Shown one piece after another: positions 45,512 to 54,687 of a DNA stretch of 64,000 bases. The translations under genes and the position numbers were made by a program. The DNA comes from Methylomonas lenta (GTDB lineage: Bacteria > Pseudomonadota > Gammaproteobacteria > Methylococcales > Methylomonadaceae). Each line of letters opens with the position of its first letter. The stretch's first letter is position 1. The notes under the pieces are model-generated. The model was not told the DNA's origin. It made no database searches and saw only the letters and a list, made by a program, of their open reading frames with translations. The stretch is from assembly GCF_001644015.1 (NCBI RefSeq), contig NZ_LUUI01000114.1, positions 23,178 through 87,177 on the forward strand. The letters are read 5' to 3'.

Positions 45512-47113
45512 ATGTCAACCTCATCCGATTCAGTAATCAACTACCATCAACGCACCAAGCATCAGCTGAATGCTTATGCCAAAGGTCCGGAGTCTTTGGA
45601 TTGGGATGATCAACCCAATCCGTTCAGGCGTTTTAGCGGTTGTGAAACAGTCAAACTACCCATGCCGGGGGCAGATCTGAATTGCCTGTTTGCCGATCTG
45701 GATAAGCCGGAGAGCATTGAGCCGCAGCCGTTGATGATGGACAATCTTGGTTTGTTACTGGAATTATCATTTGGTTTGTCGGCCTGGAAACAATTTGGAC
45801 CGGATCGCTGGGCTTTACGCTGCAACCCCTCCAGCGGCAATCTGCATCCGACCGAGGCTTATCTGGTTAGCACGGATGCTAATTTAATTGCGCCTGGTGT
45901 TTATCATTATGTCAGTCACGATCATCATCTGGAACGTCGCAGTCAGTTTATAGGCGTCAGTGAAAATCCAGCGTGTTATATCGGACTATCCTCGATTCAT
46001 TGGCGAGAAGCCTGGAAATACGGCGAGCGGGCGTTTCGTTATTGCCAGCATGATATAGGTCATGCACTTGCCGGTTTGAGCTATGCCGCCGCTTGTCTGG
46101 GCTGGCGGATAGAATTACTCAGCGAAGTGAGTGATGCCGAGATTGCCCGCTGGTTGGGACTGGATCGTGACAGCGATTTTGTCGATCATGAACATGAAGC
46201 GCCGGATTTATTTTGTCGATTACACGTCAATAGGCAAGCCCCGGATAGCTTCAATGCCGAACAATTGTCGCAATTGCAACAGTCGGCAACCTGGTTTGGA
46301 CAAGCCGAACGCCTCAGCAGCCGACATTTTTACCGCTGGCCCATTATCGATGAAGTGGCTGTCGCAGCCCAAAAACCGGCTATTGAGGCTGAGCGTCAGC
46401 AGATGCCGATTTTGCAACTAGCCGTGCCTAGTCATAATCTGGCCGCCAGCCAATTAATTCGTCAGCGCCGCAGCGCCCAGCACTTTAATGGCAAGGCCGA
46501 GTCTATACCGCTGGCCGATTTTCAGCGCATGCTGTCAGCATTGCTTCCCAACACTAAGCCACCGTTTACCGCCTGGAATTGGTCGCCGCAAGTGCATTTA
46601 GTGTTTTTTGTACACAGGGTTGAAGGCTTGGAGCCGGGTATGTATTTACTGCCGCGTGACGCGCAGGCAGTGCCGGTTTTAAAACAAGCCTGTTCTAAAG
46701 ATTTCAGTTGGCAAAAGATGGATACAGCTTTTGAGTTTTATCAGCTGGTGGCCGGTAACGTGCGTCAAGCGGCCAAAACCCTGTCCTGCCACCAACCCAT
46801 CGCCAGCGACAGCGCTTTTAGTTTGGGTATGCTGGCAGATTTTTCTGATAACGTGGAAACCGAGGCCTGGCGCTATCGCCGGTTATTTTGGGAATGCGGT
46901 TTGTTAGGGCAGATTTTGTATCTGGAAGCCGAAGCAGCCGGGGTGCGTGGAACTGGCATCGGCTGCTTTTTCGATGATGCGGTGCATGGGGTATTAGGTT
47001 TGCAGGATAACGCTTGGCAAAGTTTGTATCACTTTACTGTTGGTGTGCCTGCTGATGATAGTCGCTTGCAAACTTTGCCGGCTTACGCGCATTTAATGCC
47101 AACTGAAAGTTGA
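45512..47113 (+). CDS. SagB/ThcOx-type twin nitroreductase-domain dehydrogenase
   Basis: A 533-residue protein with two nitroreductase-fold halves. The first (about 1-225) contains FRRFSG, RCNPSSGNLHPTEAYLVS with the FMN-binding Ser/Asn region, and GVYHYV. The second (about 310-533) begins QLIRQRRSAQHFNGKAE and ends GQILYLEAEAAGVRGTGIGCFFDD. SagB-type enzymes use FMN and often act on peptide azolines, but no precursor peptide or cyclodehydratase is nearby. It converges on the flavodoxin operon and has its own -24/-12 element. Physiological substrate unknown. Confidence 0.78.
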   Translation: MSTSSDSVINYHQRTKHQLNAYAKGPESLDWDDQPNPFRRFSGCETVKLPMPGADLNCLFADLDKPESIEPQPLMMDNLGLLLELSFGLSAWKQFGPDRWALRCNPSSGNLHPTEAYLVSTDANLIAPGVYHYVSHDHHLERRSQFIGVSENPACYIGLSSIHWREAWKYGERAFRYCQHDIGHALAGLSYAAACLGWRIELLSEVSDAEIARWLGLDRDSDFVDHEHEAPDLFCRLHVNRQAPDSFNAEQLSQLQQSATWFGQAERLSSRHFYRWPIIDEVAVAAQKPAIEAERQQMPILQLAVPSHNLAASQLIRQRRSAQHFNGKAESIPLADFQRMLSALLPNTKPPFTAWNWSPQVHLVFFVHRVEGLEPGMYLLPRDAQAVPVLKQACSKDFSWQKMDTAFEFYQLVAGNVRQAAKTLSCHQPIASDSAFSLGMLADFSDNVETEAWRYRRLFWECGLLGQILYLEAEAAGVRGTGIGCFFDDAVHGVLGLQDNAWQSLYHFTVGVPADDSRLQTLPAYAHLMPTES

Positions 47114-47114
47114 G

Positions 47115-47567
47115 TTAGACCAATCTCTTCACAGACTGTCGTAACAATTGTAAACAAGGGTGGGTAGCAGCCAGGTCTAAGGCGCTGAAATCATCTTGTG
47201 TAGTTAATAACGGATTCGCGCCCGCCAGTAACAATTGCGACACAATTAAATGTTTTCCGCTGGAAGATGCATAGATAAGTGCCGTGGCACCGCTGGGGTT
47301 TTGATGATCGATATTGATCCCTGCTTTTAGTAAGGCGGAAATACAATCAGCGGCCTCTGCAAAACAGGCCGCCCAGAGTGCATTATTGCCATAGGCATCT
47401 AATACGGTTAAATCCGCACCTTGATCCAGCAAATAATTCAGCACATCCAGTCGATTTTGTTGCGCGGCCATAATCAAAGCCGATTGACCAGGCTGATTAT
47501 TAACCAGTGGTGAAGTGGTATCAAATCCGTTATCCAGTAACCACGCTCTGATTGCTGTCGTTTCCAT
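47115..47567 (-). CDS. Ankyrin repeat protein
   Basis: A 150-residue protein with about four ankyrin units: GQSALIMAAQQNRLDVLNYL, LDAYGNNALWAACFAEAAD, GATALIYASSSGKHLIVSQL, and a degenerate last unit. No signal peptide or enzyme domain. A likely protein-binding scaffold. It is the last gene of the flavodoxin-LRV-SUFU operon and lies 6 bp behind the SUFU-like gene. It ends 2 bp from the converging SagB gene, leaving no room for a terminator. Confidence 0.82.
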   Translation of the reverse strand: METTAIRAWLLDNGFDTTSPLVNNQPGQSALIMAAQQNRLDVLNYLLDQGADLTVLDAYGNNALWAACFAEAADCISALLKAGINIDHQNPSGATALIYASSSGKHLIVSQLLLAGANPLLTTQDDFSALDLAATHPCLQLLRQSVKRLV

Positions 47568-47573
47568 GATGAT

Positions 47574-48251
47574 CTATACCAACGAGGGTCTGTTGATTAA
47601 GGATAAGTGGCCGATGCCTGCCTGATATAACTTATCAGCCAAGTCCAGCCGGCCGGCCTGTCCTTTTCCGCGCAGATACGACAATTCAGCTTGGGTCAAC
47701 AGCGTCGTTGCGATCATTTTAATCGCGCCGCCCGGCATCGATAAAGTTGCGGGTTGATCTCTGGGTATACTGAGCAAAGCGCCCACCCGGCCACGGCCAT
47801 CTTTGATATGGTCGATATTGAACTCCAGCGATAACAATTCGCCCCTGAGTAGTTTTTCCGCTAGTGTTGAATAGCCGGCCAGGGTATGACTGACTTCCGC
47901 CAATAACGGGAACAGCCAGCTATCGGCCAGCGTGTGTAGTGCTGCGTCAACGGCAATGCCAGCATCAGGCGTCTCGATAAAGACTTCTATCCCCAGGCCG
48001 GTTTCCGGTTTGTCGCGCTCTACCCAGGGATCGGATAAACCATCAGAGATGATGCAAGCATTTTCGCCGTGACGTGCGGCAAGCCAGGCTGCGCCGGCTG
48101 GCCATTCAGGACCATCGCTCATTGGCCCCATCAATGAAGTCAGCGCGGCAATCTCTGAATCAAGCAATGTTTTAATGGCTTCGTGTCTGGCCTGGGTGGC
48201 CAAATTTAAACGATCGGCATAGCTCAGGCCGACAATGTACTCAGTGTTCAT
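47574..48251 (-). CDS. SUFU-like (suppressor of fused) domain protein
   Basis: A 225-residue soluble protein. The segment IISDGLSDPW, then GLGIEVFIETPDAG, and LLSIPRDQPATLSMPGG resemble the SUFU fold seen in many bacterial proteins of unknown role. The assignment is by pattern memory and is moderate. It overlaps the LRV gene by 11 bp and precedes the ankyrin gene, so the three are made together. Nothing suggests catalysis. Confidence 0.5.
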   Translation of the reverse strand: MNTEYIVGLSYADRLNLATQARHEAIKTLLDSEIAALTSLMGPMSDGPEWPAGAAWLAARHGENACIISDGLSDPWVERDKPETGLGIEVFIETPDAGIAVDAALHTLADSWLFPLLAEVSHTLAGYSTLAEKLLRGELLSLEFNIDHIKDGRGRVGALLSIPRDQPATLSMPGGAIKMIATTLLTQAELSYLRGKGQAGRLDLADKLYQAGIGHLSLINRPSLV

Positions 48252-49011
48252 GACTTTCCGCCATCAAGATTAGGGTAGGCAAGCGTTGTTCAACAGTCAG
48301 CCGCACTTCTGCATCCGTATCGTCCAGCATGTCTAGCAATAAGTCGGCTTTGGCACGTAATGCCACTTCGTAACGTACCGTCCAATCGCTATCTTTGCTC
48401 ATCATGGCCAGGTCGTCGACATCCATGCGTTGTACCACGATACGGCGGATTTCCACCTCGCTGTCATGCGCCATCAAACCCAGGCTGACGCGTGGAATGC
48501 GGGTGGCTACAATGCGCCGCACTTCGCTATCTGGGTCGGCCACCAACCGAAATAAGCGGCCTTGCGGCAGGCGTCGGGCAACATAGACACGAACCAAGTA
48601 ATCCGGGTCGGCGGCCATTGATTCCAGTTCTGGTTCCGGTAGTCGATCAGCCACGGTAATCCTGACTTCCCGATCACTATCGTTGCTCAGTAGCGTTAAC
48701 CAGTCCAGCGGCACTCGATAGGCTAATACCCGGCGTACGGCCTCGTCCGGATCGGTTAACAGAGGCTGTAGTTTATTGGTCGGCAGATAGCGCGCGGCAA
48801 TGGCGCGACGCTCCCAAAACGAGTCTTGGGTGAAATCAGCCGCCAAGCCGGGATGCACTTTAAAGAACCGATCGATCTGCCGACCGCTATTAGCCGACAC
48901 GCAACAGTCACCCGGTTTGCAACCTGCATCCAGTAATAGACTGTCACGAAACTGGCAGGCGCTGCAATCGGCCACTGGCGTTAGATCGAGTTCATTGTCA
49001 GCGGGCAACAT
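48241..49011 (-). CDS. 4Fe-4S / leucine-rich variant (LRV) repeat protein
   Basis: A 256-residue protein. The N-terminal Cys cluster CSAC (Cys16/19) with GC-x4-CC (Cys31/36/37) matches the 4Fe-4S site of the Azotobacter LRV protein. It is followed by about eight LRV helical repeats of 24 residues with the D-(P/S)-D-x-x-V-R-x-x-(V/I)-A-x-R-(L/I)-P pattern (for example DPDSEVRRIVATRIP). The Azotobacter protein is encoded near nif genes. ATG 49011 is chosen because AAGGCGG lies 6 bp ahead and the frame then just clears the flavodoxin stop; the frame extends to 49041. Confidence 0.8.
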   Translation of the reverse strand: MLPADNELDLTPVADCSACQFRDSLLLDAGCKPGDCCVSANSGRQIDRFFKVHPGLAADFTQDSFWERRAIAARYLPTNKLQPLLTDPDEAVRRVLAYRVPLDWLTLLSNDSDREVRITVADRLPEPELESMAADPDYLVRVYVARRLPQGRLFRLVADPDSEVRRIVATRIPRVSLGLMAHDSEVEIRRIVVQRMDVDDLAMMSKDSDWTVRYEVALRAKADLLLDMLDDTDAEVRLTVEQRLPTLILMAESHEH

Positions 49012-49013
49012 GG

Positions 49014-49568
49014 CTAGGCCGCCTTGGCTGGTGCGGGACATAATTGCGGAGTAACCTGCTGCAACCAGGTATTAATACGCTCATCACTTAGATGCGGCTG
49101 ACCGCGCTGGTCCAGCACCAAGCCAACAAAACGGTTATCGATAATGGCATCCGAGTGCTCAAACTGATAACCCTCTGTGCTCCAGGAGCCAACGAGTTGG
49201 GCGTCGTAGCCATAAAATACTCGATACAACTGGATTAGTGAGCTGGCAAAGCGGGAAGCATAGCGTTCCTGATGTCCCAAGCCGAACAGTGCAATTCGTT
49301 TGCCGGATAGGTCAACGCCATCCAGATAGGGCACAAATTCCGCCCAATTGGCTTCCTGACAACCCACGGCAAGACCGGGTAAATCGCCTACGCCATAACT
49401 TGGCGTACCCAGTATCAAGGCATCGTATTGCAATAGTTCTTCGGGGCGGGTGCGGTTGATGTTTTTGGGCTTGTCTGCCAGTTCCGTGCCCAAGGCAGCG
49501 TAAATCTTTTTGGCCACCAAGCGGGTGCTGCCGGTATCGGTGCCAAAAAAAATGCCAATTTTGCTCAT
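49014..49568 (-). CDS. nifF: Flavodoxin, NifF-like long-chain type
   Basis: A 184-residue flavodoxin with the FMN phosphate loop GTDTGSTR (residues 9-16), LILGTPSYGVGDLPGL, and the long-chain insertion and tail IALFGLGHQERYA, LVGSWSTEGYQFE, DNRFVGLVLDQ, which closely follow Azotobacter NifF. Flavodoxin II delivers electrons to nitrogenase reductase. First gene of a four-gene operon with the 4Fe-4S/LRV, SUFU-like and ankyrin proteins, preceded by a -24/-12 element. Electron donation to nitrogenase is inference, because nifHDK are not in the window. Confidence 0.8.
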   Translation of the reverse strand: MSKIGIFFGTDTGSTRLVAKKIYAALGTELADKPKNINRTRPEELLQYDALILGTPSYGVGDLPGLAVGCQEANWAEFVPYLDGVDLSGKRIALFGLGHQERYASRFASSLIQLYRVFYGYDAQLVGSWSTEGYQFEHSDAIIDNRFVGLVLDQRGQPHLSDERINTWLQQVTPQLCPAPAKAA

Positions 49569-49623
49569 AATTCACCTGTCATGTTCATTGCAAGATGAGG
49601 CTCAGTAGCCTTAATAGTAGATA

Positions 49624-49639
49624 AGCAAAAATCAGTCCA
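49624..49639 (-). promoter_or_regulatory. Sigma-54 type -24/-12 promoter of the flavodoxin operon
   Basis: The minus strand reads TGGACTGATTTTTGCT: GG and GC are exactly 10 bases apart and 9 of 12 consensus positions match. Transcription would start near 49612, about 44 bp ahead of the ATG. A NifA-like site is only met at 5 of 6 positions (49708-49723). Confidence 0.5.
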
Positions 49640-49858
49640 GATTAATCAAAAATTAATGGTCTATCTATCAATTGCTTAGGTGTTGTATTTGGCTTCAAGC
49701 AACACTTTGTTGCAAACGCATCAAAGAATTTGACTATTTGCGTGATATTTTCGACAACTTCTCAAGGGATTAAATCGGTGTCATCAATTTTTGATAAGGA
49801 TTTCGCCAAATTTAACTTCCGCTTATGGTTCCCATACTTTGCGTGGGAGCTCTATCGA

Positions 49859-49874
49859 GGACGCTTCAGCGTCC
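49859..49874. repeat. Small perfect hairpin in repeat-rich spacer
   Basis: GGACGC-TTCA-GCGTCC, part of a run of palindromic extragenic repeats upstream of the MITE-like element. Confidence 0.5.
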
Positions 49875-49900
49875 CGAACCGCAGAGCGGATCAAGTTGCA

Positions 49901-50092
49901 TTCCCACGCGAAGCGTCACTGCCATTAAGTTAAGGAAGAACAATCCCTTCTCCCTCCGGGAGAAGGTTAGGATGAGGGGATTAAATAAAGCTTTTTTGCC
50001 TTATTATAAATCTCCTCTCCCCAACCCTCTCCAGCAGGAGAGGGAGCTTTTTCTTAACTTAATGGCAGTGACGCGAAGCGTAGGAACGATGC
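49901..50092. repeat. Palindromic extragenic repeat interrupted by a small element
   Basis: Joining the flanks at 49916 and 50082 restores TTCCCACGCGAAGCGTAGGA, a near-perfect palindrome (TTCC-ACGC-GAA-GCGT-GGAA apart from one mismatch). This looks like a dispersed REP-type repeat that was the insertion target of the element at 49917-50070. Confidence 0.6.
49917..50070. mobile_element. MITE-like 154-bp element with 18-bp TIRs and 11-bp target duplication
   Basis: Terminal inverted repeats CACTGCCATTAAGTTAAG (49917-49934) and its exact complement (50053-50070). The 11-bp ACGCGAAGCGT occurs directly on both sides (49906-49916 and 50071-50081) as a target duplication. The inside carries two facing copies of a CTCTCC/GGAGAGG-type hairpin unit, so the element can fold back along its length. 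There is no coding capacity. The 11-bp duplication suits an IS4-type transposase acting in trans. Confidence 0.8.
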
Positions 50093-50335
50093 GCTTGGGT
50101 ATCGGGAAGATATTTCCAACCATATCCTAAGTGCGCATCCGTCAAAAAATCTAGCCTGCTGATGTTTTGCCTATGATCAAGCAGGTAGGCGCTGGTTAAA
50201 AGTCAACCGCTAGCCGACAGGCTTGAATGCCAGAAAAAGTTGGGTCTGGGGGCTTATTGCGGCAGCATGCCTGCAAGCGTTCGATAGCTAGAAATAAAAA
50301 GATTTCTAAAAAGGTCGTGAAACTAATTGATCAAA

Positions 50336-50361
50336 AAAAACCCGCCATTTGGCGGGTTTTT
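50336..50361. terminator. Rho-independent terminator of the OmpA gene
   Basis: Stem AAAAACCCGCC/GGCGGGTTTTT (50336-50346 with 50351-50361) and a 4-base loop, with flanking TTGATC repeats that extend the pairing. It lies about 40 bp after the OmpA stop. Confidence 0.88.
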
Positions 50362-50402
50362 AATTGATCAGAAAATGTTTACACCCTTAATCGGGTCAAC
50401 CA

Positions 50403-51467
50403 TTAACGATTCAAAGGTTCTTGCAGTTGACCATTAACTTCCAACTGTACGCGACGGTTGTTCGCGCGACCTTCTTCAGTTTCATTGGTGTCAATCGGTC
50501 TATCCCAGCTATAACCTTTCGAGGTGATATTAGGAGAATGACTACCATTGGTCAGATATTTCTGTACAGCCAATGCGCGGCGTTCTGATAAAGCCAGATT
50601 GTGTTTATAGGTACCGGTTTTGCTGGTATGACCTTGTACTTCAAATGCTGTATTAGGAAACTTTTTAATGGTTTCTGCAGCATGGTCTAGCTTGTGGAAA
50701 TATTGTGGTTTGATGATGTCTTTGTCATTATCAAACAAGACTTCCAGAATCCAGCAGCCATGTACACTGACCTCAACACCTGGCAGAGTACCTGGACATT
50801 TATCGTTGCAGTTGTTGACGCCATCTTTGTCAGTATCAAGGGTTGAGCAATCTGCAACAACTGGTGCTGGTGCTGGTGGAGGTGGCGCTTTGGCAACCAC
50901 GGGCGCAGCCGGTTTTGGTCCAATGGGTATTACGAAGCCGAGGTTGACAGTCATGTCATTAAATTCACTATCACCAGCCGTTGCCATGTTGGCACTAAAG
51001 TTGTTGTTATAGCGATAACGCACATCACTGCGAATCAGGAAATTATCGTGCAATTCATAAGTAACACCCGCGCCTACTTCACCAATAAATCCGGCAGCAC
51101 TACGACCACCGTGGTTGGTGTTCATGCCACCCAAACCGACAACCGCATAGGGCGAGAAGGTGTCACGAAAGAAGTAATATTGGGTGTCGACCATGCCACC
51201 CATCATTTCCCAGCTGCTAGGATCTTGATCGCCGCTCAGGCCTTGCCAGAAACCTTTCAGTTCGATGTTAAGATGTTCATTCAGGATTTTCCCAAAACCC
51301 ATGCCACCGCCCCAACCATTATTAGAGCTTCTATCTCCAGCAGGTTGTACGAAGCTGCCAAATGGCGCTACATAAAATCGGTCATCCCGAAACTCTTCAG
51401 CCTGTGCGGTTGCCATGACGCCCAGGGTTGATAATGCGGCAAAAGCCAACAATCCTTTTTTTAACAT
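50403..51467 (-). CDS. OmpA-family outer membrane protein
   Basis: A 354-residue protein: signal peptide (MLKKGLLAFAALSTLGVMAT to AQA) and an N-terminal eight-strand barrel with alternating aromatic residues (FYVAPFGSFVQP, YFFRDTFSPYAVVGLGGMN). A Pro/Ala linker, a TSP3-like calcium segment DTDKDGVNNCNDKCPGT, and a C-terminal OmpA peptidoglycan-binding domain (FEVQGHTSKTGTYKHNLALS, RANNRRVQLEV) follow. It anchors the outer membrane to the cell wall. Single gene with its own terminator. Confidence 0.92.
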   Translation of the reverse strand: MLKKGLLAFAALSTLGVMATAQAEEFRDDRFYVAPFGSFVQPAGDRSSNNGWGGGMGFGKILNEHLNIELKGFWQGLSGDQDPSSWEMMGGMVDTQYYFFRDTFSPYAVVGLGGMNTNHGGRSAAGFIGEVGAGVTYELHDNFLIRSDVRYRYNNNFSANMATAGDSEFNDMTVNLGFVIPIGPKPAAPVVAKAPPPPAPAPVVADCSTLDTDKDGVNNCNDKCPGTLPGVEVSVHGCWILEVLFDNDKDIIKPQYFHKLDHAAETIKKFPNTAFEVQGHTSKTGTYKHNLALSERRALAVQKYLTNGSHSPNITSKGYSWDRPIDTNETEEGRANNRRVQLEVNGQLQEPLNR

Positions 51468-52226
51468 AAATAATCTCTCCGTTTAGTACGATATTAAAAA
51501 ACTGCGATATCTAAAATTTTAATCTAACTCCTAAAGCAAGCAAGAGTTATGAAGGTAATTAGATTCAGCCAAGTCTTTGCGCATAAAATTGCTACCGTGC
51601 CATTGTATCATTATAAATCTACGGTAGTATTAAATAAGCCACACACAGTTGCATAAAAGATACAGGCTTATTGTATGGTCAGGTTTAATTTTCCATCATA
51701 TGCTTTAAACCAGCGGATTTAGTCGGTCGGCACTAACTGCGATAATGATTATCAAGGAGGTGATGTATGGTTCGTCGATAGAGCCGAATACTAAAGTATT
51801 TGCATTGCTGTCAACCTTGTAACCAAACGCCCGTATCGGTCAGTTTACGCCACGGCAGACTAAAACTGCGGCGAGAATAGACAACTTCCAGCTCCCCTCA
51901 TTCGATAGGCAGCTTGGGCTTATTGCAAATCAATATTGATCGGTTATCTACACATATCCATGACTTGTCAGGCGAGAGGGTCCGAACCACCCAAAAATTA
52001 TATTCGGAATACGCTGCTACTTCAAAAGGCGTAACCAATCAACAAAGACATATCCTTAGCCGTTGGCGATTATCTGCGTAGTCAACAATTAATCAGCTAT
52101 CAAGAAACCATATATGTTTGCTTTCGTGTGTCGTCATTTTATGAGTTACCCCTGACACGGCTCACTTGGGCTAATGATGCACAAATTAGTTGTATCATTA
52201 GCCTCAGAGAGTGTTATGCGCGTTTT
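51468..52226. other. 759-bp region without a recognisable gene
   Basis: The first part must hold the OmpA gene promoter. Around 51754-51764 is a perfect extended Shine-Dalgarno sequence AAGGAGGTGAT followed by an ATG and a stop after four codons. On the minus strand a short frame near 51830-51910 (ELEVVYSRRSFSLPWRKL) looks protein-like but ends quickly. The region probably contains decayed genes. A hairpin is at 52169-52203. Confidence 0.5.
52169..52203. terminator. Hairpin downstream of glgB
   Basis: GGCTAATGAT/ATCATTAGCC (52169-52178 with 52194-52203), partly extended by CACAA/TTGT inside. No T tract follows on the minus strand, so termination is uncertain. Confidence 0.4.
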
Positions 52227-54425
52227 TTAAACGGGTAATAGGGTATTTTCTTTAACCTGGAGAACGATCCCAGCCAAAGGCGGCAATGTCAGACTGATAG
52301 AGTGGGGTAAATTCATCCAGGGTATAGGGTCGGAGGCGAGGGTACCGTTAACGACTTGACTGCCATCGTAGTTGCCGGCATCCGAATTAAAGATTTCTGT
52401 ATACTCGCCGGCTTTAGGAACGCCAATCCGATAATGCTCTCTGACCATCGGGGTAAAGTTCAGTAGAATGATGAGGTCCTGCTGCTCATCTTTGCGGCGG
52501 TAACTGATCACAGACTGCTCTGCATCATGGCAATCAATCCACTCAAAACCTTGATGATCAAAGTCTTGTTTATATAAAGCAGGCTGCTGACGATAGAGGC
52601 GGTTTAAATCCCCGACCAAGGTTTGCAGACCTTTATGATGCGGGTAGTCCAATACATACCAGTCCAGTGTTTGAGTAGAGTCCCACTGCGTACCTTGGCC
52701 AAACTCGCAGCCCATAAACAATAATTTTTTGCCGGGATAGGTAAACATCATGGTATACAGCAAGCGCAGATTGGCAAAACGTTGCCATTCATCGCCCGGC
52801 ATTTTGCTGAGGAGTGAGCCTTTGCCATGCACCACTTCATCGTGGGAAAAGGGCAGGGTGAAATTCTCGGTAAACGCGTACAACATACCGAAGGTCAGTT
52901 GACTGTGATGATAGCGTCTGTGAACAGGATCCTCTTTCATGTATTCAAGAATATCGTTCATCCAACCCATATTCCATTTCATGGAAAAGCCTAAGCCACC
53001 CACCCAGGTTGGTCTGGTTACCCCAGGCCAGGCAGTCGATTCTTCGGCCATCATCACCGTACCCGGATGCTGTTGATGGGTCACCGTATTCAGCTCGCGG
53101 AAAAAATCAATGGCTTCAAGATTTTCATTGCCGCCGTATTGATTCGGCGTCCAGTCATTGTCTTCGCGGGAATAGTCCAGATAGAGCATGGAGGCCACAG
53201 CATCCACTCTGAGACCATCAAGATGGAACTCTTCCAGCCAGAAAATCGCACTGGAGAGTAAAAAGTTTTTAACTTCGTTGCGGCCGTAATTGAAGATTAA
53301 AGTACCCCAGTCGCGGTGTTCGCCCTTGCGGGGATCTTCGTGTTCGTAAAGCGCGGTACCGTCAAAGCGCGCCAAGGCAAATTCGTCTTTCGGGAAATGC
53401 GCGGGCACCCAGTCCAGAATCACCCCAATATTATTTTGGTGGCAGGTGTCCATAAAATAGCGAAAATCATCCGGTGACCCGAAACGACTGGTCGGTGCAA
53501 AGTAGCCAGTAGTCTGATAACCCCAAGAGGCATCCAGCGGATGTTCAGTCACTGGCATTAACTCAATATGGGTAAAGCCCAGCGATTTTACATACTGAAC
53601 CATAGTATCGGCCTGGGCACGATAGTTTAAAAAGTTCCCCTGATGATCGTGTTTCCAGGACCCTAAATGCACCTCATAAATCGACATGGGCTCATGCAAC
53701 CAATCACTTTTTGCCCGGTTGTCCAGCCAGACTTGGTCTTGCCATTGATAGGTATTCTTGGGTACAACAATGGATGAGGTGTTGGGACGCAACTCAAACT
53801 GTTGCCCATACGGATCGGTTTTAACTACGACTTGCTGACTTTCTCGGTTCAATATCTCAAACTTATACAAACAGCCCGCATCCTGTCCAGGCATAAACAG
53901 TTCCCAAATACCGCTACCGCCTAAACTACGCATCGGATGGCAACGGCCATCCCAGCGATTGAAGTCGCCAACAACACTGACTCGGCCTGCATTGGGTGCC
54001 CAGACCGTGAAGAGAACCCCATCCACCTGATCGACCGAGTGCAGGTGAGCGCCCATTTTTCTGTACGCATGCCAATGCTTACCCTCAGCAAACAGTTGAC
54101 GGTCGAATTCGGGTAGTTGGACGCCGAAATCGTAGGGATCGTAATTCAGGTGATTAGCCCCGTCTTTATCGACCCAGGCCAGTTGATAATGTGTTGGTAA
54201 TTCGTTGGGTTTGGCGATGTATTCGAAGAAATCTGTCCCAGGGATTCGAGGAATAGTTTGGCCGCTGTCGGCAAAACTCACAGATTCTGCATAGGGTAAA
54301 TAGAGCTTAACTTTGATTTGTTTGCCGTAGGGTTGACGACCCAAAATGCAAAAAGGATCATGATGATTTGCAGCTACGATTTTGAGTGCATCGGCATCAA
54401 GCATAGCGTTCGACGGATTTTCCAT
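52227..54425 (-). CDS. glgB: 1,4-alpha-glucan branching enzyme
   Basis: A 732-residue GH13 enzyme that introduces alpha-1,6 branches in glycogen. N-terminal CBM48-type domains ([34 protein letters not shown]) precede the TIM barrel with [20 protein letters not shown], nucleophile region [20 protein letters not shown], acid/base [13 protein letters not shown] and [17 protein letters not shown]. It is a single gene here; glgA, glgC and glgP are not in the window. Methylococcales are known to store glycogen. Confidence 0.96.
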   Translation of the reverse strand: MENPSNAMLDADALKIVAANHHDPFCILGRQPYGKQIKVKLYLPYAESVSFADSGQTIPRIPGTDFFEYIAKPNELPTHYQLAWVDKDGANHLNYDPYDFGVQLPEFDRQLFAEGKHWHAYRKMGAHLHSVDQVDGVLFTVWAPNAGRVSVVGDFNRWDGRCHPMRSLGGSGIWELFMPGQDAGCLYKFEILNRESQQVVVKTDPYGQQFELRPNTSSIVVPKNTYQWQDQVWLDNRAKSDWLHEPMSIYEVHLGSWKHDHQGNFLNYRAQADTMVQYVKSLGFTHIELMPVTEHPLDASWGYQTTGYFAPTSRFGSPDDFRYFMDTCHQNNIGVILDWVPAHFPKDEFALARFDGTALYEHEDPRKGEHRDWGTLIFNYGRNEVKNFLLSSAIFWLEEFHLDGLRVDAVASMLYLDYSREDNDWTPNQYGGNENLEAIDFFRELNTVTHQQHPGTVMMAEESTAWPGVTRPTWVGGLGFSMKWNMGWMNDILEYMKEDPVHRRYHHSQLTFGMLYAFTENFTLPFSHDEVVHGKGSLLSKMPGDEWQRFANLRLLYTMMFTYPGKKLLFMGCEFGQGTQWDSTQTLDWYVLDYPHHKGLQTLVGDLNRLYRQQPALYKQDFDHQGFEWIDCHDAEQSVISYRRKDEQQDLIILLNFTPMVREHYRIGVPKAGEYTEIFNSDAGNYDGSQVVNGTLASDPIPWMNLPHSISLTLPPLAGIVLQVKENTLLPV

Positions 54426-54603
54426 TTAAGTAGCCTCAACTGGGTGAATGAATAATGCTTCATGTTAGCAAACTATACGTCGACCTTTTAGTGATTCGAT
54501 ATCCATCATTTAATTTGCATCAATCTTAGATACTTGATTGCAATATCTGGTAGCAATTTTGCGACTAAATCTCTTGCGACTGAAAGCTTCCTACAATTTA
54601 AAA

Positions 54604-54631
54604 GTGACAGTATTGATCTAAAGGTTATAAT
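54604..54631 (+). promoter_or_regulatory. Sigma-70 promoter ahead of the 72-aa membrane protein
   Basis: GTGACA (54604-54609, 5 of 6 to TTGACA), a 16-bp spacer and TATAAT (54626-54631, perfect). The leader to the ATG at 54688 is about 50 bases. Confidence 0.6.
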
Positions 54632-54687
54632 AGAAGCGAATCACTACCAATTGGCGGTTTTGTTTTCAACGCCCTTGAGAGGTCATT

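Noticed and set aside
45512-47113. Azole-modified peptide biosynthesis cluster around the SagB-type gene
   Set aside because: No cyclodehydratase (YcaO), no precursor-like small ORF and no peptide exporter lie nearby.
49708-49723. NifA-type upstream activator sites near the two sigma-54 elements (also 45409-45424)
   Set aside because: Each fits TGT-N10-ACA at only 5 of 6 positions, which is expected by chance in AT-rich spacers. Kept out of the feature list.
51830-51910. Short minus-strand frame resembling a SymE-type toxin fragment
   Set aside because: The likeness rests on a few residues, and the frame has a stop just ahead and soon after.
53009-53261. Forward-strand frames inside glgB and similar opposite-strand frames in dsbD, uvrA, parC and the prsT-like gene
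   Set aside because: They mirror strongly conserved genes in another frame and have no family features or ribosome sites.
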